From: Streptomyces sp. SLBN-31
Lineage (GTDB): Bacteria > Actinomycetota > Actinomycetes > Streptomycetales > Streptomycetaceae
NCBI RefSeq assembly: GCF_006715395.1
Contig: NZ_VFNC01000002.1
Span: 62,001 to 126,000, forward strand
DNA: 64,000 nucleotides
Reading direction: 5' to 3'
A model generated the notes under the pieces. It had not been told where the DNA came from. It saw only the letters and a list, made by a program, of their open reading frames with translations, and did no database searches. The translations under genes and the position numbers were made by a program. Of the stretch, positions 1-9,429 are shown piece after piece. Position 1 is the first letter of the stretch. Every line of letters starts with the position of its first letter.

Positions 1-776
1 CGTCGTCCTACAGAGCGATCAAGTCGCGCATCCCAATTGGCGGTCGAGTCGTCGCGGGCGGCCAGCCATGTTCTCTGAGCCATCCGATCGGCTCCTCCAT
101 GACAGCCATACCCGGAGCCCCTGGGCCCACCGATCTTACGAATGACCAGCAGAAACCCACGCTTGAAAGGTAGGGTTCCATAATCTTGGGAGCCTGTGCC
201 TGTCAACTCCCGGATGATCGCCAAGCCGGCGGACTGTCAGGAACCGGACGCCCGTGCAGCAACGCTGAAGCCTCCCGTGAGCCCTGCTAGGGCAATCGCC
301 TGAGCCACAACACGGCAAGGCCGTGAGAAACAGCCGACACAGGTAGTCCCGTGAAGAACGTAGCCTCGTACGCCCAGTCGGGCAGCGTGCGCATGAAGAA
401 CCCGAACGTGACGTCGCGAGTGACGAGAGAAGCTGCGAGGGCGGCGAACATCGCACCCGCTGACTGTCGGGTCCACCCTCCCGGCTTCGAGGCGACGCGG
501 CGATCCGGGAGAGGAGCAAGAGGGTCTGCCACTCGTTACTTGTACCGGTCCCGATGCCACTCATCAATGGCGCCGGCCCAGGCCCGCACGCAGCAGGGCT
601 TTGACCTCGTCGCACGATCACGAACCGGACATCCTGCGACTACGCCGAAGCCCCGCCCGGGGTTCTGGTCGAAGTTCTGGAGGAATTGCACGATGCGGCG
701 TGCCGAGGCAGTCGCAGCCATTAACGGGACTGTAAGAGAGCACCGGGTCTGATGCAGGTTTGGGTGACAGGTTCGG
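1..776. other. No confident gene; decayed flank of an insertion sequence
   Basis: I see no convincing complete gene here. On the minus strand, 287-480 encodes a stretch that could be two membrane helices (…FAALAASLVTRDVTFGFF…, …GLPVSAVSHGLAVLWL…), possibly the C-terminal end of a lost membrane protein, but it has no recognisable family and no clear start. A short minus-strand frame at 536-721 has no recognisable features. The stretch at about 745-776 is likely the outer end of the neighbouring IS3-type element, but I could not confirm its partner terminal repeat. Confidence 0.3.
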
Positions 777-1652
777 TCACGCGGCCTTGAGGGCCGGTGT
801 GGTCATTACGGTTTCGAATTCGATGGGGGTCAGCCGGCCGAGTGCGGCTTGTCTGCGGCGTCGGTGGTAGGTCCGCTCGATCCAGGTCACGATCGCGATC
901 CGGAGTTCCTCGCGGGTGGTCCAGGTCCGGCGGTCGAGGACGTTCTTCTGCAGCAGGCTGAAGAAGGACTCCATGGCCGCGTTGTCGCCGGCCGCCCCGA
1001 CTCTCCCTATCGAGCCGGCCATCCGGTGGCGGTCGAGTTCCCGGACGAATTTCCGGGAGCGGAACTGCGATCCACGGTCGCTGTGCAGGATGCATCCGTC
1101 GACCTGTTCGCGCCGGGCGACGGCGTTCTCCAGGGCGGTCACGGCCAGGCGGGACTTCATCCGTGCATCGATGGAGTAGCCCACGATCCTGTTGCTGAAG
1201 ACGTCCTTGATCGCGCAGGCGTACAACTTGCCTTCTCCGGTGGCGTGTTCGGTGATGTCGGCGAGCCACAGCCGGTTCGGCCCGTCCGCGGTGAAGTCGC
1301 GGCGGACCAGGTCGTCGTGCACCGGTGGTCCGGCCTTCTTGACTCTCCCGCGCTTCTTGCCGAACACGCTCCACCAGCGGTTGTCCCGGCAGATCCGCCA
1401 CGCGGTGCGGTCCGCCATCCGGGCCCCGGCACCACGGGCTTCATCGGCCAGGAAGCGGTAGCCGAACTCCGGGTCGTCACGGTGCGCGTCGAACAGCGCG
1501 TTCGCGCGATATGCCTCCTCCAGCATGGCATTGCTCATCGGTTGGTCCAGCCAGCGGTAGTAGGGCTGTCTGGCGAGCTTCAGCACCCGGCACGCAACCG
1601 TGACGGGCACCCCGTCCCCGGCCAGCTCCTTCACGAGCGGGTAGATCCTTTT
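777..1652 (-). pseudogene. IS3-family transposase OrfB (integrase part), orfA missing
   Basis: This encodes the DDE integrase half of an IS3-family transposase. The reading frame shows the HTH_21-like region (…EEAYRANALFDAHRDDPEFGYRF…), then the rve integrase core with RLWLADITEH (first Asp), ILHSDRGSQFRS (second Asp) and the AAMESFF Glu region, and ends with the usual R-R-Q-A-A-L-G-R-L-T-P-I-E-F tail. Homology begins near VTGASTGKRIYPLV at about 1652; the frame stays open to 1991 but that extension is low-complexity and not transposase-like. In this family OrfB is made by -1 frameshifting from an upstream orfA. No orfA is visible on the minus strand between 1653 and 2080, so the element looks truncated at its 5' end and probably cannot move by itself. 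The catalytic residues look intact. Confidence 0.8.
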
Positions 1653-2171
1653 CCCGGTAGATGCGCCTGTGACAGATAGGCCGCTGCCCGCAACACAGGC
1701 GTGGGACCGGCTGCACCCGCGGTTGACCCGCCGGGCCGCCTGGCTCGACCATGACGGCCCATCATCGAGGCTGCCGCCTGAACCGGCCCTGGCCCGGCCC
1801 GCTCCTGGCCGTCGACTACACCGGCCCCTTGCACACCTGGATCCACACCAGCGCACCCATGACGAAAGCACCCGCCCCGGACGGCAGGTAGGTGATGGTG
1901 TGCAGCCACAGACGGTCGGCCGGGCCAAGGCACTCTCTGTCCTGCACGCAGCAGCATCAAGGGACCTCCGTCGAGCTGTGGTCCTGAGCAAGCGTCATAC
2001 AGTGCTTCGCGGGGCCCGTGTCGAGCGCACTCGATACGGGCCCCGCCACGTAGTTCGTCGCTTGGAGCACAGGGCCAGTACGGTGTGGGGGCGGCTGCGA
2101 GGGCCTGCAGCCTGGCTGCTGGCGCTGCGGCACGGGTGAGTGGGGTGCCACGTGTCGGTAGCATCACGGGT
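1653..2171. other. No gene recognised; broken sequence beside the transposase
   Basis: Short open stretches occur on both strands but none resembles a known family. A minus-strand frame near 1800-1900 reads as a hydrophobic fragment (HTITYLPSGAGAFVMGALVWIQ) interrupted by a stop. It may be a scrap of a membrane protein that the insertion sequence interrupted. Confidence 0.25.
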
Positions 2172-2630
2172 ATGCCCGGCTTATGGATCGGTCTCGATGC
2201 CGCTGCCCGGCGGAGGAATTGGTGGTGGACCGGGTTCTTGACGTTGGTGTGTGTCGGCGCGGCGCCAGCGGTGGCGCTGTCGGAGCCAGCGGCGGATCGA
2301 TGGTGGTGGGTCGGCGGCGTCGCCGGGTTTTGGCTGGCCGGGTCCTTTTACATGATCAACCGTGGATACGGTCGGACGCTCCTCACGCCTGATGGGATGG
2401 AGTTCCGTACCTTCGTCAGTCGCAGATCGGTCTCGTGGTCCGAGATCGCCCGGATTGAGAAGCGGCGCCACCAAGGCCGCAGTGCTGAGTGGTGGGACGT
2501 GTCCGCGGTGCGGGTCCGTGGACGAGCGCTCACGATTCCGGGTGTCTTCACCAGCAGGCGGTGGGATGACGACTTCGAGAACAAGGTGGCGGTCATCCGC
2601 GAGTACTGGTCCCGCGCGGTCGCCAGCTGA
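2172..2630 (+). CDS. Small membrane protein with bacterial PH-like domain
   Basis: This is a 152-residue protein when started at the ATG at 2172 (MPGLWIGLDAAARRR); the frame is open upstream but has no conserved content. Two hydrophobic segments (about residues 18-36 and 45-62) are followed by a beta-rich domain, GRTLLTPDGMEFRTFVSRRSVSWSEI and later R-G-R-A-L-T-I-P-G-V-F. This is the pattern of actinobacterial PH-like domain proteins (YdbT/PH_6-like), where the 'sWseI' strand follows two membrane helices. The domain would face the cytoplasm. The role is unknown; relatives are often annotated as PH domain or low-molecular-weight antigen 6 type proteins. It stands alone between an insertion sequence and a hypothetical gene. 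Confidence 0.65.
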   Translation: MPGLWIGLDAAARRRNWWWTGFLTLVCVGAAPAVALSEPAADRWWWVGGVAGFWLAGSFYMINRGYGRTLLTPDGMEFRTFVSRRSVSWSEIARIEKRRHQGRSAEWWDVSAVRVRGRALTIPGVFTSRRWDDDFENKVAVIREYWSRAVAS

Positions 2631-2923
2631 TGATTTTCAGGCCTCGTCATGAACAGAACCACCGCTGTGACCCCTATCCCGCCCCTGGCCTCAGAGCCCG
2701 ATCCGTGTGCACTCATGTGCCCCGCAGACAGTGGGGTGCTGGACTGGCCCGCCTGTGCTCGCCGACGACCCCTGCGACGCTGAGCACCGTTCGGCGCTGG
2801 CAGCTCAACGTCGCCACGGTAGCCGCACACGCACTTAGTCTGGCAAATGATCACCACCAGCAGCCCTTGTCACCTAGATCAATGACGTTGCTGCGGTGGA
2901 ACTGAGCCAGAGATGCTGGACCA

Positions 2924-3190
2924 ATGCCAGGGCAGCGGAAGAGGAAACGTCAGCAGCAGGACGTGAGACGGCGGGCTGCACTCCGCACCCGTCCCGACGC
3001 GGGCCACTGGCAGGTGATCTTCGAGACCCAGGACGAGTCGAAGTGGCATGCTCACCTGCGTCAACTGCGTGCCGGACCGGCGCGGATCGACTGGGCAATG
3101 ACTCGAATCGACACCCTCTGTGGACGCCTCGTGGAGCCGACCACGTACCGGTTGAGTGTGTTCGTACTTGACACTGCGTGCGAGCAGTGA
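2924..3190 (+). CDS. Hypothetical protein, 88 aa
   Basis: This is a short basic-to-mixed protein beginning MPGQRKRKRQQQDVRRR, with no membrane segment and no recognised domain. Codon use is strongly GC3-biased, like a real gene. Its TGA stop (3188-3190) overlaps the GTG start (3187) of the next, broken gene in a GTGA arrangement, which is typical of translational coupling, so the two probably formed an operon. The C-terminal half (…THWQVIF-like, DESKWHAHLRQL…RIDWAMTRIDTLCGRL) could form helices. I do not recognise the family. Confidence 0.5.
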   Translation: MPGQRKRKRQQQDVRRRAALRTRPDAGHWQVIFETQDESKWHAHLRQLRAGPARIDWAMTRIDTLCGRLVEPTTYRLSVFVLDTACEQ

Positions 3191-3706
3191 CGGCCGACGA
3201 TTCCGCATCGCCGGTCCCGGTCGTACCCGTCGGCCTGAGCCGGCGGGCCCGGAGGTTCGTCGAGATAGACGGTATCCGTCTCCCTCGCCAGGACGCCCGG
3301 CGCCACCGTGACGCGTGGATCAGAGCGGGATCCCCGCCGCGGAGATCGAAATGGCCGCAGCCTTCCAAGACCGTTGGGGCAGCCTCGCCCTCCCACCGGC
3401 TCCGTTCTACGAGGGTGGCCCACGCATTCTGAACGCTGACTGCCCCGAAGAATCCGCGGCAGAGGGCTGGTCATTTCCTGCGGGGACTGCCAGGTGTCCA
3501 TGGCCTACGGATTCGCGATCGGCCCCGATGGGGCATTCGGGATCGACGCCTACTACTGGACGCCTCTGCATGCGAGCACAGATGGATGGGTGGAGTCCCT
3601 GGCGCTCGCCGCGCATGCCCGGCGCTGGGCGACGACTGTCACACGGCTCACTTCGGGCACCGGCTCGTGGCCGCCAAGGCCAGTACGGCGGCGGCCTTGC
3701 CCGTGA
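3187..3706 (+). pseudogene. Hypothetical protein gene broken by two 1-base deletions
   Basis: A continuous protein can be read only by changing frame twice. The first part starts with GTG at 3187 (VTADDSASPVPVVPVG…RRHRDAWIRAG). After about 3330 it continues in the next frame as IPAAEIEMAAAFQDRWGSLALPPAPFYEGGPRILNA. After about 3485, within a G run, it continues in the third frame as DCQVSMAYGFAIGPDGAFGIDAYYWTPLHASTDGWVESLALAAH. In both places the break is explained by loss of one base (GCGGGATCC where GCGGGAATCC would keep frame; GCGGGGACT where GCGGGGGACT would). The content resembles SMI1/KNR4-type hypothetical proteins of Streptomyces only loosely, and I do not assign a function. Two sequencing errors are an alternative explanation. 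Confidence 0.6.
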
Positions 3707-3999
3707 CGTCCCGCTGGTCCGGTCGAATGTGAGACCACGTCCACCGTGCGCGCGAACGCAGGTGCCTTGCGTCGCGTAACGCCGTTGAGACGGGCGGGAG
3801 TTCGCGATTAGGCCACAGTGTCTGCCCCGGCGCGTAACAGTTGTAGGCAGCGCTTTCACACCAGCCTCTCAACTCTTGAGCCCTCTGATCACCCCCGGCA
3901 TACTTCGTCGTCCGGGGGGGTCGGTGTACACGTGTACGAGATACCCCTCGGTCGGGTGAACGGGGAATTCGCCCGATACCTCATCTCCAGGGGGAGATC
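3707..3999. other. Intergenic region upstream of the secreted protease
   Basis: I see no gene here. It must hold the promoter of the protease at 4000. The ribosome binding site AGGGGGAG lies at 3988-3995, five bases before the TTG start. No clear -10/-35 pair or operator repeat could be picked out by eye. Confidence 0.4.
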
Positions 4000-6900
4000 T
4001 TGCGCAGACAACTGAAAAGAGCAGCTGCGGCCACAGTGGCCACCGCCGCAGCCGTCGCCCTCGCAGCGGGTATGACCAGCCCGGCGTCGGCGAAGCCCGC
4101 GCAGCAAGTCCAAGCCGCCGGCTCCTCACTCACCGTCAAGCACCACGTCACCCTGATCACCGGGGACCGGGTCGACCTCGACGCCAAGGGCCGCGTCGTC
4201 GGCCTGCGGCGGGCCAAGGGCCGGGAGAACATACCCGTCCAAGTCCGCAAGGCCCACGGCCACACGCTGGTCGTCCCGGCCGACGCGGCCCGCCTGGTCG
4301 CCTCCGGCAAGCTGGACCAGCGCCTGTTGGACATCACCGAGCTGAACAAGGCCGCCATCCGCAAGGCCCAGAAGAACGGCCTGAAGGTCATCGTCGGCTA
4401 CAGCGGCGCCGCCGCGGCCGCCAGGACCGACGTCCGGGACGCCGGCACCCTGCGCCGCAGCCTGAAAGCGCTGAACGCGGACGCCGTGCAGACCCCGGTC
4501 AAGGACACCGCCGAGCTGTGGAACGCCGTCACCAACGGGGACAGGGCCGCCTCCGGCATCGCCCACGTCTGGCTCGACGGCGTCCGCAAGGCCGCCCTGG
4601 ACAAGTCCGTGCCGCAGATCGGCGCCCCCGTCGCATGGGCCGCCGGCTACACCGGCAAGGGCGTCAAGGTCGCCGTCCTGGACACCGGTGTCGACGCCAC
4701 CCACCCGGACCTGAAGGCCCAGGTCATCGCGTCCAAGAACTTCTCCACCGCAGCCGACGCCACCGACCACTTCGGGCACGGCACGCACGTGGCCTCCATC
4801 GTGGCGGGCACCGGCGCCAAATCGGGCGGCAAGTACAAGGGTGTCGCCCCCGACGCCCAGATCCTCAACGGCAAGGTCCTGGACGACTCCGGCTCCGGTG
4901 AGGACTCCGGCATCCTCGCCGGCATGGAGTGGGCGGCCGAGCAGGGCGCCTCCGTCGTCAACCTCAGCCTCGGCGGCCAGGACACGCCCGAGATCGACCC
5001 GCTCGAGGCCGAGGTCAACAAGCTCTCCTCCGAGAAGGGCATCCTGTTCGCGATCGCCGCCGGCAACGCAGGTCCCCAGTCGATCGGTTCGCCGGGCAGC
5101 GCGGACGCCGCGCTCACCGTCGGCGCCGTCGACAAGAAGGACAAGCTGGCCGACTTCTCCTCCACCGGTCCGCGGGTCGGCGACGGCGCCATCAAGCCGG
5201 ACGTCACCGCGCCCGGCGTGGACATCACGGCCGCCGCGGCCAAGGGCAGCGTCATCGACCAGGAAGTCGGCGAGAAGCCCGAGGGCTACCTGACCATCTC
5301 CGGCACGTCGATGGCCACCCCGCACGTCGCGGGTGCCGCCGCCATCCTCAAGCAGGAGCACCCCGACTGGGGTTACGCCGAGCTGAAGGGCGCGCTGACC
5401 GGCTCCGCCAAGGGCGGCAAGTACACGCCGTTCCAGCAGGGCTCGGGCCGTATCGCGGTCGACAAGGCCATCACCCAGTCCGTGATCGCCGACCCGGTCT
5501 CGGTCAGCTTCGGTGTGCAGCAGTGGCCGCACACCGACGACAAGCCCGTCACCAAGCAGCTCACCTACCGCAACCTCGGCGACAAGGACGTCACGCTCAA
5601 GCTGAGCAGCACCGCCACCGACCCCAAGGGTCACGCGGCCCCGGCCGGCTTCTTCAAGCTGGCCGCGACCTCGGTGACCGTCCCGGCGCACGGCAAGGCC
5701 GCGGTCGGCTTCACGGTCGACACCAGGCTGGGCGGCACGCTCGACGGCGCCTACTCGTCGTATGTGACCGCGACGGGCGACGGGCAGACCGTCCGCACGG
5801 CCGCCGCGGTGCAGCGCGAGGTGGAGTCCTACGACGTCGCGCTGAAGTTCATCGGCCGTGACGGCAAGCCGGCCCCGTACTACAACGCCGGCCTGACCGG
5901 TGTGGCAGGTCTGGCCAACGGCCAGCAGCTGAACCGGTACGACAAGTCGGGCACGGTGAAGGTGCGGGCGCCCAAGGGCACGTACATCCTCAACGCCGCC
6001 GTCTTCGGGGACCCGCAGGACGCGAGCAAGGGCATCGACTCGATCGCCCAGCCGAAACTGACGGTCGCCAAGAAGCAGACGATCACGATCGACGCGCGCA
6101 AGGCCAAGCCGGTGAACATCACCGTGCCGGCCTCGGATGCCAAGTCCGTGTTCGCCTCGCCCGAGTGGGACGTCACGGTCGGCGACGGCCAGTACGGCTT
6201 CGGCTGGTTCCTCGACACGTACAAGAACTTCCATACCGCCCACCTGGGCCCGCAGCTGCCGGCCGGCACGCTGACCCAGCAGTGGGACGGCCACTGGACC
6301 AAGGGTGCCACCGAGCAGTACGACGTCACCTCCGGCGGCCCCGTCAGGCAGCTCGCCACCGGCTACACCAAGCACTACAAGGCCAGTGAACTGGCCACGG
6401 TGAAGGCACGGCTCGGCGCCTCCGTGAGCGGTAAGAAGGGCTCCGTCTCCGCTCTCGGCTGGCTGCCCGGCGCCTCCGGTGCCTCCGCCGTCTCCATCCC
6501 GCAGAAGCTGCCCGGCACCCGCACTCTGCACCTGGCCGCCAAGGGCGGCGTGAAGTGGGAGCTGGAGTTCGAACAGGACGGCGGCCTCGACCAGGACGGC
6601 TTCCCGATCGGCGAGGCCGGCTACGCCCTCGGCGCCCAAGCCTACACGGCCGGAAAGTCGTACACGAAGACGTTCAACACCGCGGTCTTCGGCCCGCACC
6701 TGAACGCCGACTTCGGTGTCTACCGCGACGGCAACCAGATCTACGGCATGCTGCCGCTGTTCGCCGACGGAGCCAAGCACGCCGGCTCCTCGCTCTTCAC
6801 CTCGGTGAACACCACCCTGTACCGCAACGGCGACAAGGTCGGCTCCAACCACGACCCGCTGTTCGGCGAGCCCTTCAAGGTCCCGTCCGCAGACGCCGCG

Positions 6901-7311
6901 TACAAGCTGACCACCTCGGTCAAGCGCGCGTCGAACGTCGCCGCAGTCTCCTCGCGGATCGACGCCACCTGGACGTTCCGCTCCAAGAAGCCGTCGAGCG
7001 GCTTCGCCAAGCTCCCCGTCTCCGCCCTGCACTTCGGCGCCACGACCGGCCTGGACAGCCGGGTCGACGCCGGCAAGCAGGTCACCTTCCCGGTGACCGT
7101 CGAGGGCGCGGCCGCGGGCGGCAACCTGAAGTCCCTCTCGGTGTACGTCTCCTACGACGGCAAGACCTTCAAGAAGGCCACCGTCCACGGCGGCAAGATC
7201 ACCGTGAAGAACCCGGCGAAGAACAAGGGCATCTCGTTCCGCGCCAAGATCACCGACAAGAAGGGCAACACGTCGGCGATCACCATCTACAACGCCTACC
7301 TCGGCAAGTGA
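4000..7311 (+). CDS. Secreted S8 (subtilisin-like) serine protease, about 1100 aa
   Basis: This is a secreted subtilase of 1103 residues. The start is TTG at 4000, chosen because AGGGGGAG sits just upstream and a twin-basic signal peptide follows at once (MRRQLKRAAAATVATAAAVAL, cleavage near ASA-KP at about residue 31). A pro-region follows to about residue 200. The S8 catalytic domain then shows Asp228 (VAVLDTGVDATHPDL), His260 (HFGHGTHVAS), the oxyanion Asn in AIAAGNAGP, and Ser437 (SGTSMATPHVAG). About 600 residues of beta-rich C-terminal sequence follow, probably substrate or cell-wall interaction domains, with no LPXTG anchor. Length and layout match the large Streptomyces secreted peptidases of about 1100 aa. 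It is a single-gene unit ended by a perfect hairpin. The physiological substrate is unknown; general extracellular protein degradation is the conservative reading. Confidence 0.93.
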   Translation: MRRQLKRAAAATVATAAAVALAAGMTSPASAKPAQQVQAAGSSLTVKHHVTLITGDRVDLDAKGRVVGLRRAKGRENIPVQVRKAHGHTLVVPADAARLVASGKLDQRLLDITELNKAAIRKAQKNGLKVIVGYSGAAAAARTDVRDAGTLRRSLKALNADAVQTPVKDTAELWNAVTNGDRAASGIAHVWLDGVRKAALDKSVPQIGAPVAWAAGYTGKGVKVAVLDTGVDATHPDLKAQVIASKNFSTAADATDHFGHGTHVASIVAGTGAKSGGKYKGVAPDAQILNGKVLDDSGSGEDSGILAGMEWAAEQGASVVNLSLGGQDTPEIDPLEAEVNKLSSEKGILFAIAAGNAGPQSIGSPGSADAALTVGAVDKKDKLADFSSTGPRVGDGAIKPDVTAPGVDITAAAAKGSVIDQEVGEKPEGYLTISGTSMATPHVAGAAAILKQEHPDWGYAELKGALTGSAKGGKYTPFQQGSGRIAVDKAITQSVIADPVSVSFGVQQWPHTDDKPVTKQLTYRNLGDKDVTLKLSSTATDPKGHAAPAGFFKLAATSVTVPAHGKAAVGFTVDTRLGGTLDGAYSSYVTATGDGQTVRTAAAVQREVESYDVALKFIGRDGKPAPYYNAGLTGVAGLANGQQLNRYDKSGTVKVRAPKGTYILNAAVFGDPQDASKGIDSIAQPKLTVAKKQTITIDARKAKPVNITVPASDAKSVFASPEWDVTVGDGQYGFGWFLDTYKNFHTAHLGPQLPAGTLTQQWDGHWTKGATEQYDVTSGGPVRQLATGYTKHYKASELATVKARLGASVSGKKGSVSALGWLPGASGASAVSIPQKLPGTRTLHLAAKGGVKWELEFEQDGGLDQDGFPIGEAGYALGAQAYTAGKSYTKTFNTAVFGPHLNADFGVYRDGNQIYGMLPLFADGAKHAGSSLFTSVNTTLYRNGDKVGSNHDPLFGEPFKVPSADAAYKLTTSVKRASNVAAVSSRIDATWTFRSKKPSSGFAKLPVSALHFGATTGLDSRVDAGKQVTFPVTVEGAAAGGNLKSLSVYVSYDGKTFKKATVHGGKITVKNPAKNKGISFRAKITDKKGNTSAITIYNAYLGK

Positions 7312-7331
7312 CATGCCGGTAGGCCGATGAC

Positions 7332-7370
7332 GGACGGCCCGCGGGAAGCACCGCTTCCCGCGGGCCGTCC
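7332..7370 (+). terminator. Rho-independent-type hairpin after the S8 protease
   Basis: There is a perfect 18-bp inverted repeat (GGACGGCCCGCGGGAAGC at 7332-7349 and its exact complement at 7353-7370) with a 3-base loop, beginning 21 bases after the protease stop. There is no T tract, as is usual for Streptomyces terminators. Confidence 0.85.
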
Positions 7371-7583
7371 GGGTGCGCAGCCCCGGACCCCCGCCACCCG
7401 CGCGTCGGCCGAGCGCGACTCGGACGGCGGGCACCGAGCGAGTCGCGTCCATGTACCCGGTGCACCGGCTTGCTGCGTCGACTCGTCAATGTGCCCGGCC
7501 TCGGGTCGGTGCGGTGAAATCGGACGCTATGGAACGGTCCCGGCCAGCGCGTGGCAGCCAGGCAGCGTACAGATCTAGATGAT

Positions 7584-8018
7584 CTATTCCAAGGGTCGCT
7601 CCTGGCGTTCGTCAGCTAAGTTGCCGTACTGACATGAGTAGATGGCGGTGATCCTCGCCTGTCGCGTCATCGTCGTCCGGTACGCCACTGAGCAGTACCC
7701 GCTGGCCAGGACCCAGAAGTTCAAAGCGCACTGCTTGCAGGCGTAGTTGCAGCCGAGGTGGGTCTCCCAGCTCGCCTTGCCGTAGCCCCGCTTCGACGGC
7801 TGGCGAACGAGGAGGAAGTCCGCGAGGGGCTGGCCGGTGACGTCCAGGTCGGGCCACGGGGCGGTGACGGCCTCGGCGAGCCAGGCCGGGGCCGGCTGAC
7901 CCGGGTCGAGGACGCGCAGCTCGTCGTAGGCGGCCTCCGGCAGGAGGGCGCCGCCGCGGCTACCCGGCCGCATGAGGACGTACTGCTCCAGGAAGGGACT
8001 GGAGATCAGGGCATGCAT
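7584..8018 (-). pseudogene. Radical SAM protein, truncated after the N-terminal third
   Basis: The likely start is the ATG at 8018 (MHALISSPFLEQYVLMRPGSRGG), preceded by GGAG about 12 bases upstream; the frame is open further upstream. After about 100 residues comes the radical SAM cysteine motif in WETHLGCNYACKQCAL (C-x3-C-x2-C). Homology-like sequence stops immediately after it, and the tail to the stop at 7584 (…VLASGYCSVAYRTTMTRQ…) is not radical SAM-like. The TIM-barrel core, GGE motif and any SPASM domain are missing, so the enzyme cannot be functional. The intact N-terminal region before the cysteines (DELRVLDPGQPAPAWLAEAV…) suggests a peptide-modifying (RiPP-type) radical SAM enzyme, but that is inference. 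Confidence 0.6.
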
Positions 8019-8108
8019 GCAGGCTCCAAGCGGAGGGATGGGCCGCCCCGGCCGAAGGAGAGTCATTTCCATCGCGACCGGGGCCGGGGTCTGTGAGGGG
8101 GAAGGGCG

Positions 8109-8527
8109 TCAGTTGCCCGTGGCGAGGCCGCTGATGACTGCAGCTACGACAGCGAGGAGTGCTGAGGTTGTGGTGGATACCTGATCGCGTAGTTGGTGCC
8201 TGAAGCGCGCCGGGTTGCGGGGCAGGCGCACGGCGCGCGTTCGGCTTCTGCCGCGCTCACGCGGTGGCCTTCGCCGTGCTCGTCCTGCCCTCCCTGCTTC
8301 TGAAGGCGCACCGCCCCGCGTATCTCTATGCGGGGGTGCTGGAGCATGATCCGAGGATGCGGTCGCGCCGGGTTGCGGAGGCAAGCGTCCAAGCGTTTTT
8401 CCCGTTCGGCAGAGGCCGCTCACCAACCGGGGTCCTTGGGTAAATCGGCCCCGACTCGTTCTCAGAACGCATCTCGAGACGCGGTTTGCACACTACGCTC
8501 ATCCTGCGCACGAACATCAGGAGAGCA
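8109..8527. other. Mostly non-coding; possible C-terminal scrap on the minus strand
   Basis: On the minus strand 8109-8210 reads as FRHQLRDQVSTTTSALLAVVAAVISGLATGN and stop, a hydrophobic C-terminus that could be the end of a lost membrane protein. Upstream sequence is not protein-like. The part 8430-8527 should contain the promoter of the radical SAM gene; AGGAG lies just before its ATG. Confidence 0.3.
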
Positions 8528-9415
8528 ATGCCCGACCCTGCCCTGCGGCTGCCGGCCTATGTCGATCTTCGTTTGCTCGGCAGATGCAATCTGAGCTGCC
8601 CGTTCTGTTTCGGACCTCGGCACGAGGTTCCGTCGATGGACGAGAAGGACGCCTTCCGGGTTGTCGAACTTCTGCGCCGGGCAGAAGTGAGAGGCGTGGT
8701 CATCTCGGGTGGGGAACCGACGCTGCTGCCCTATCTGACCGATCTGGTCGCGGAGTTGAGCGAGCCTCTGCCGTCGGGCGCACCGGGCCCGAGGGTCGTG
8801 CTGTCCACCAACGGGCTGGCTCCGGTGGTGACGATGAAGCGGATCCTGCCCCATCTCTCCTGGATCGCACTGCCCGTCGAATCCGCCGACTTGGAGCAGC
8901 ATCAGCGTATGCGTACGGGAGTAGCACCGCACCGCGACCGCGTACTCGGTCTCCTGAAGGAGGTACGCACACGCCATGGACACGTGCGGGTGAAGCTCGG
9001 GACGGTCGTCACGCGGCTGAACGCGACCGGGGCGCACAGCGTCCTGGACCTGGTCCAGGAGGACGCCTGGCTGCCGCACGTCTGGAAGATCTACCAGATG
9101 TCTGAGACGAACTACGGTGCGGACAACCGCGACTGGCTGGCCGTCAGCGACGACGTGTTCGAGGACGTGGTGGAACGGTGCGCGAAGACGGCCGCCGACC
9201 GCGGTGTCCAACTTCAGGTGTACCGCAATTCCACCCGTAGCGGCAGCTATCTCTTCATCGATCCCGACTGCCAGGTGGTCGTCATCGACGAGGGCCGGGA
9301 GCGGCGTATCGGCGACCTTTTCGAGGACCAGGAAAAGATCGCCGCTGATCTGCATGGCGCGGTCGATCTCACAAGGAACGCGGGGAATTTTTCGGGCACT
9401 TATCCGGATCTGTGA
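8528..9415 (+). CDS. Viperin-like radical SAM protein
   Basis: This 295-residue enzyme starts at the ATG at 8528, seven bases after AGGAG. The SAM-cluster motif is C20-NLS-C24-PF-C27-F and the GGE motif is SGGEPT at 59-64. Several segments line up in order with the antiviral enzyme viperin: the CxxxCxFCF signature, [14 protein letters not shown] (viperin KINSVINRFN), [10 protein letters not shown] (viperin VRWKVFQCL), [15 protein letters not shown] (viperin FVIGDEEFERFLERH) and [14 protein letters not shown] (viperin DSYLILDEYMRFL). Viperins turn CTP or other NTPs into 3'-deoxy-3',4'-didehydro nucleotides. The two Asn residues of the viperin KxNSVxN strand are not conserved here, so the substrate may differ. 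A NUDIX hydrolase gene follows after 14 bases. A generic QueE-like radical SAM role remains possible. What I see directly is the radical SAM fold; the viperin relation is inference from remembered sequence. Confidence 0.75.
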   Translation: MPDPALRLPAYVDLRLLGRCNLSCPFCFGPRHEVPSMDEKDAFRVVELLRRAEVRGVVISGGEPTLLPYLTDLVAELSEPLPSGAPGPRVVLSTNGLAPVVTMKRILPHLSWIALPVESADLEQHQRMRTGVAPHRDRVLGLLKEVRTRHGHVRVKLGTVVTRLNATGAHSVLDLVQEDAWLPHVWKIYQMSETNYGADNRDWLAVSDDVFEDVVERCAKTAADRGVQLQVYRNSTRSGSYLFIDPDCQVVVIDEGRERRIGDLFEDQEKIAADLHGAVDLTRNAGNFSGTYPDL

Positions 9416-9429
9416 CACGGAGGAGAATC

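Noticed and set aside
4126..7452. A minus-strand open frame of about 1100 codons opposite the S8 protease
   Set aside because: It mirrors the strong GC3 bias of the protease gene, has no domain or signal, and is the usual antisense shadow of a long high-GC gene.
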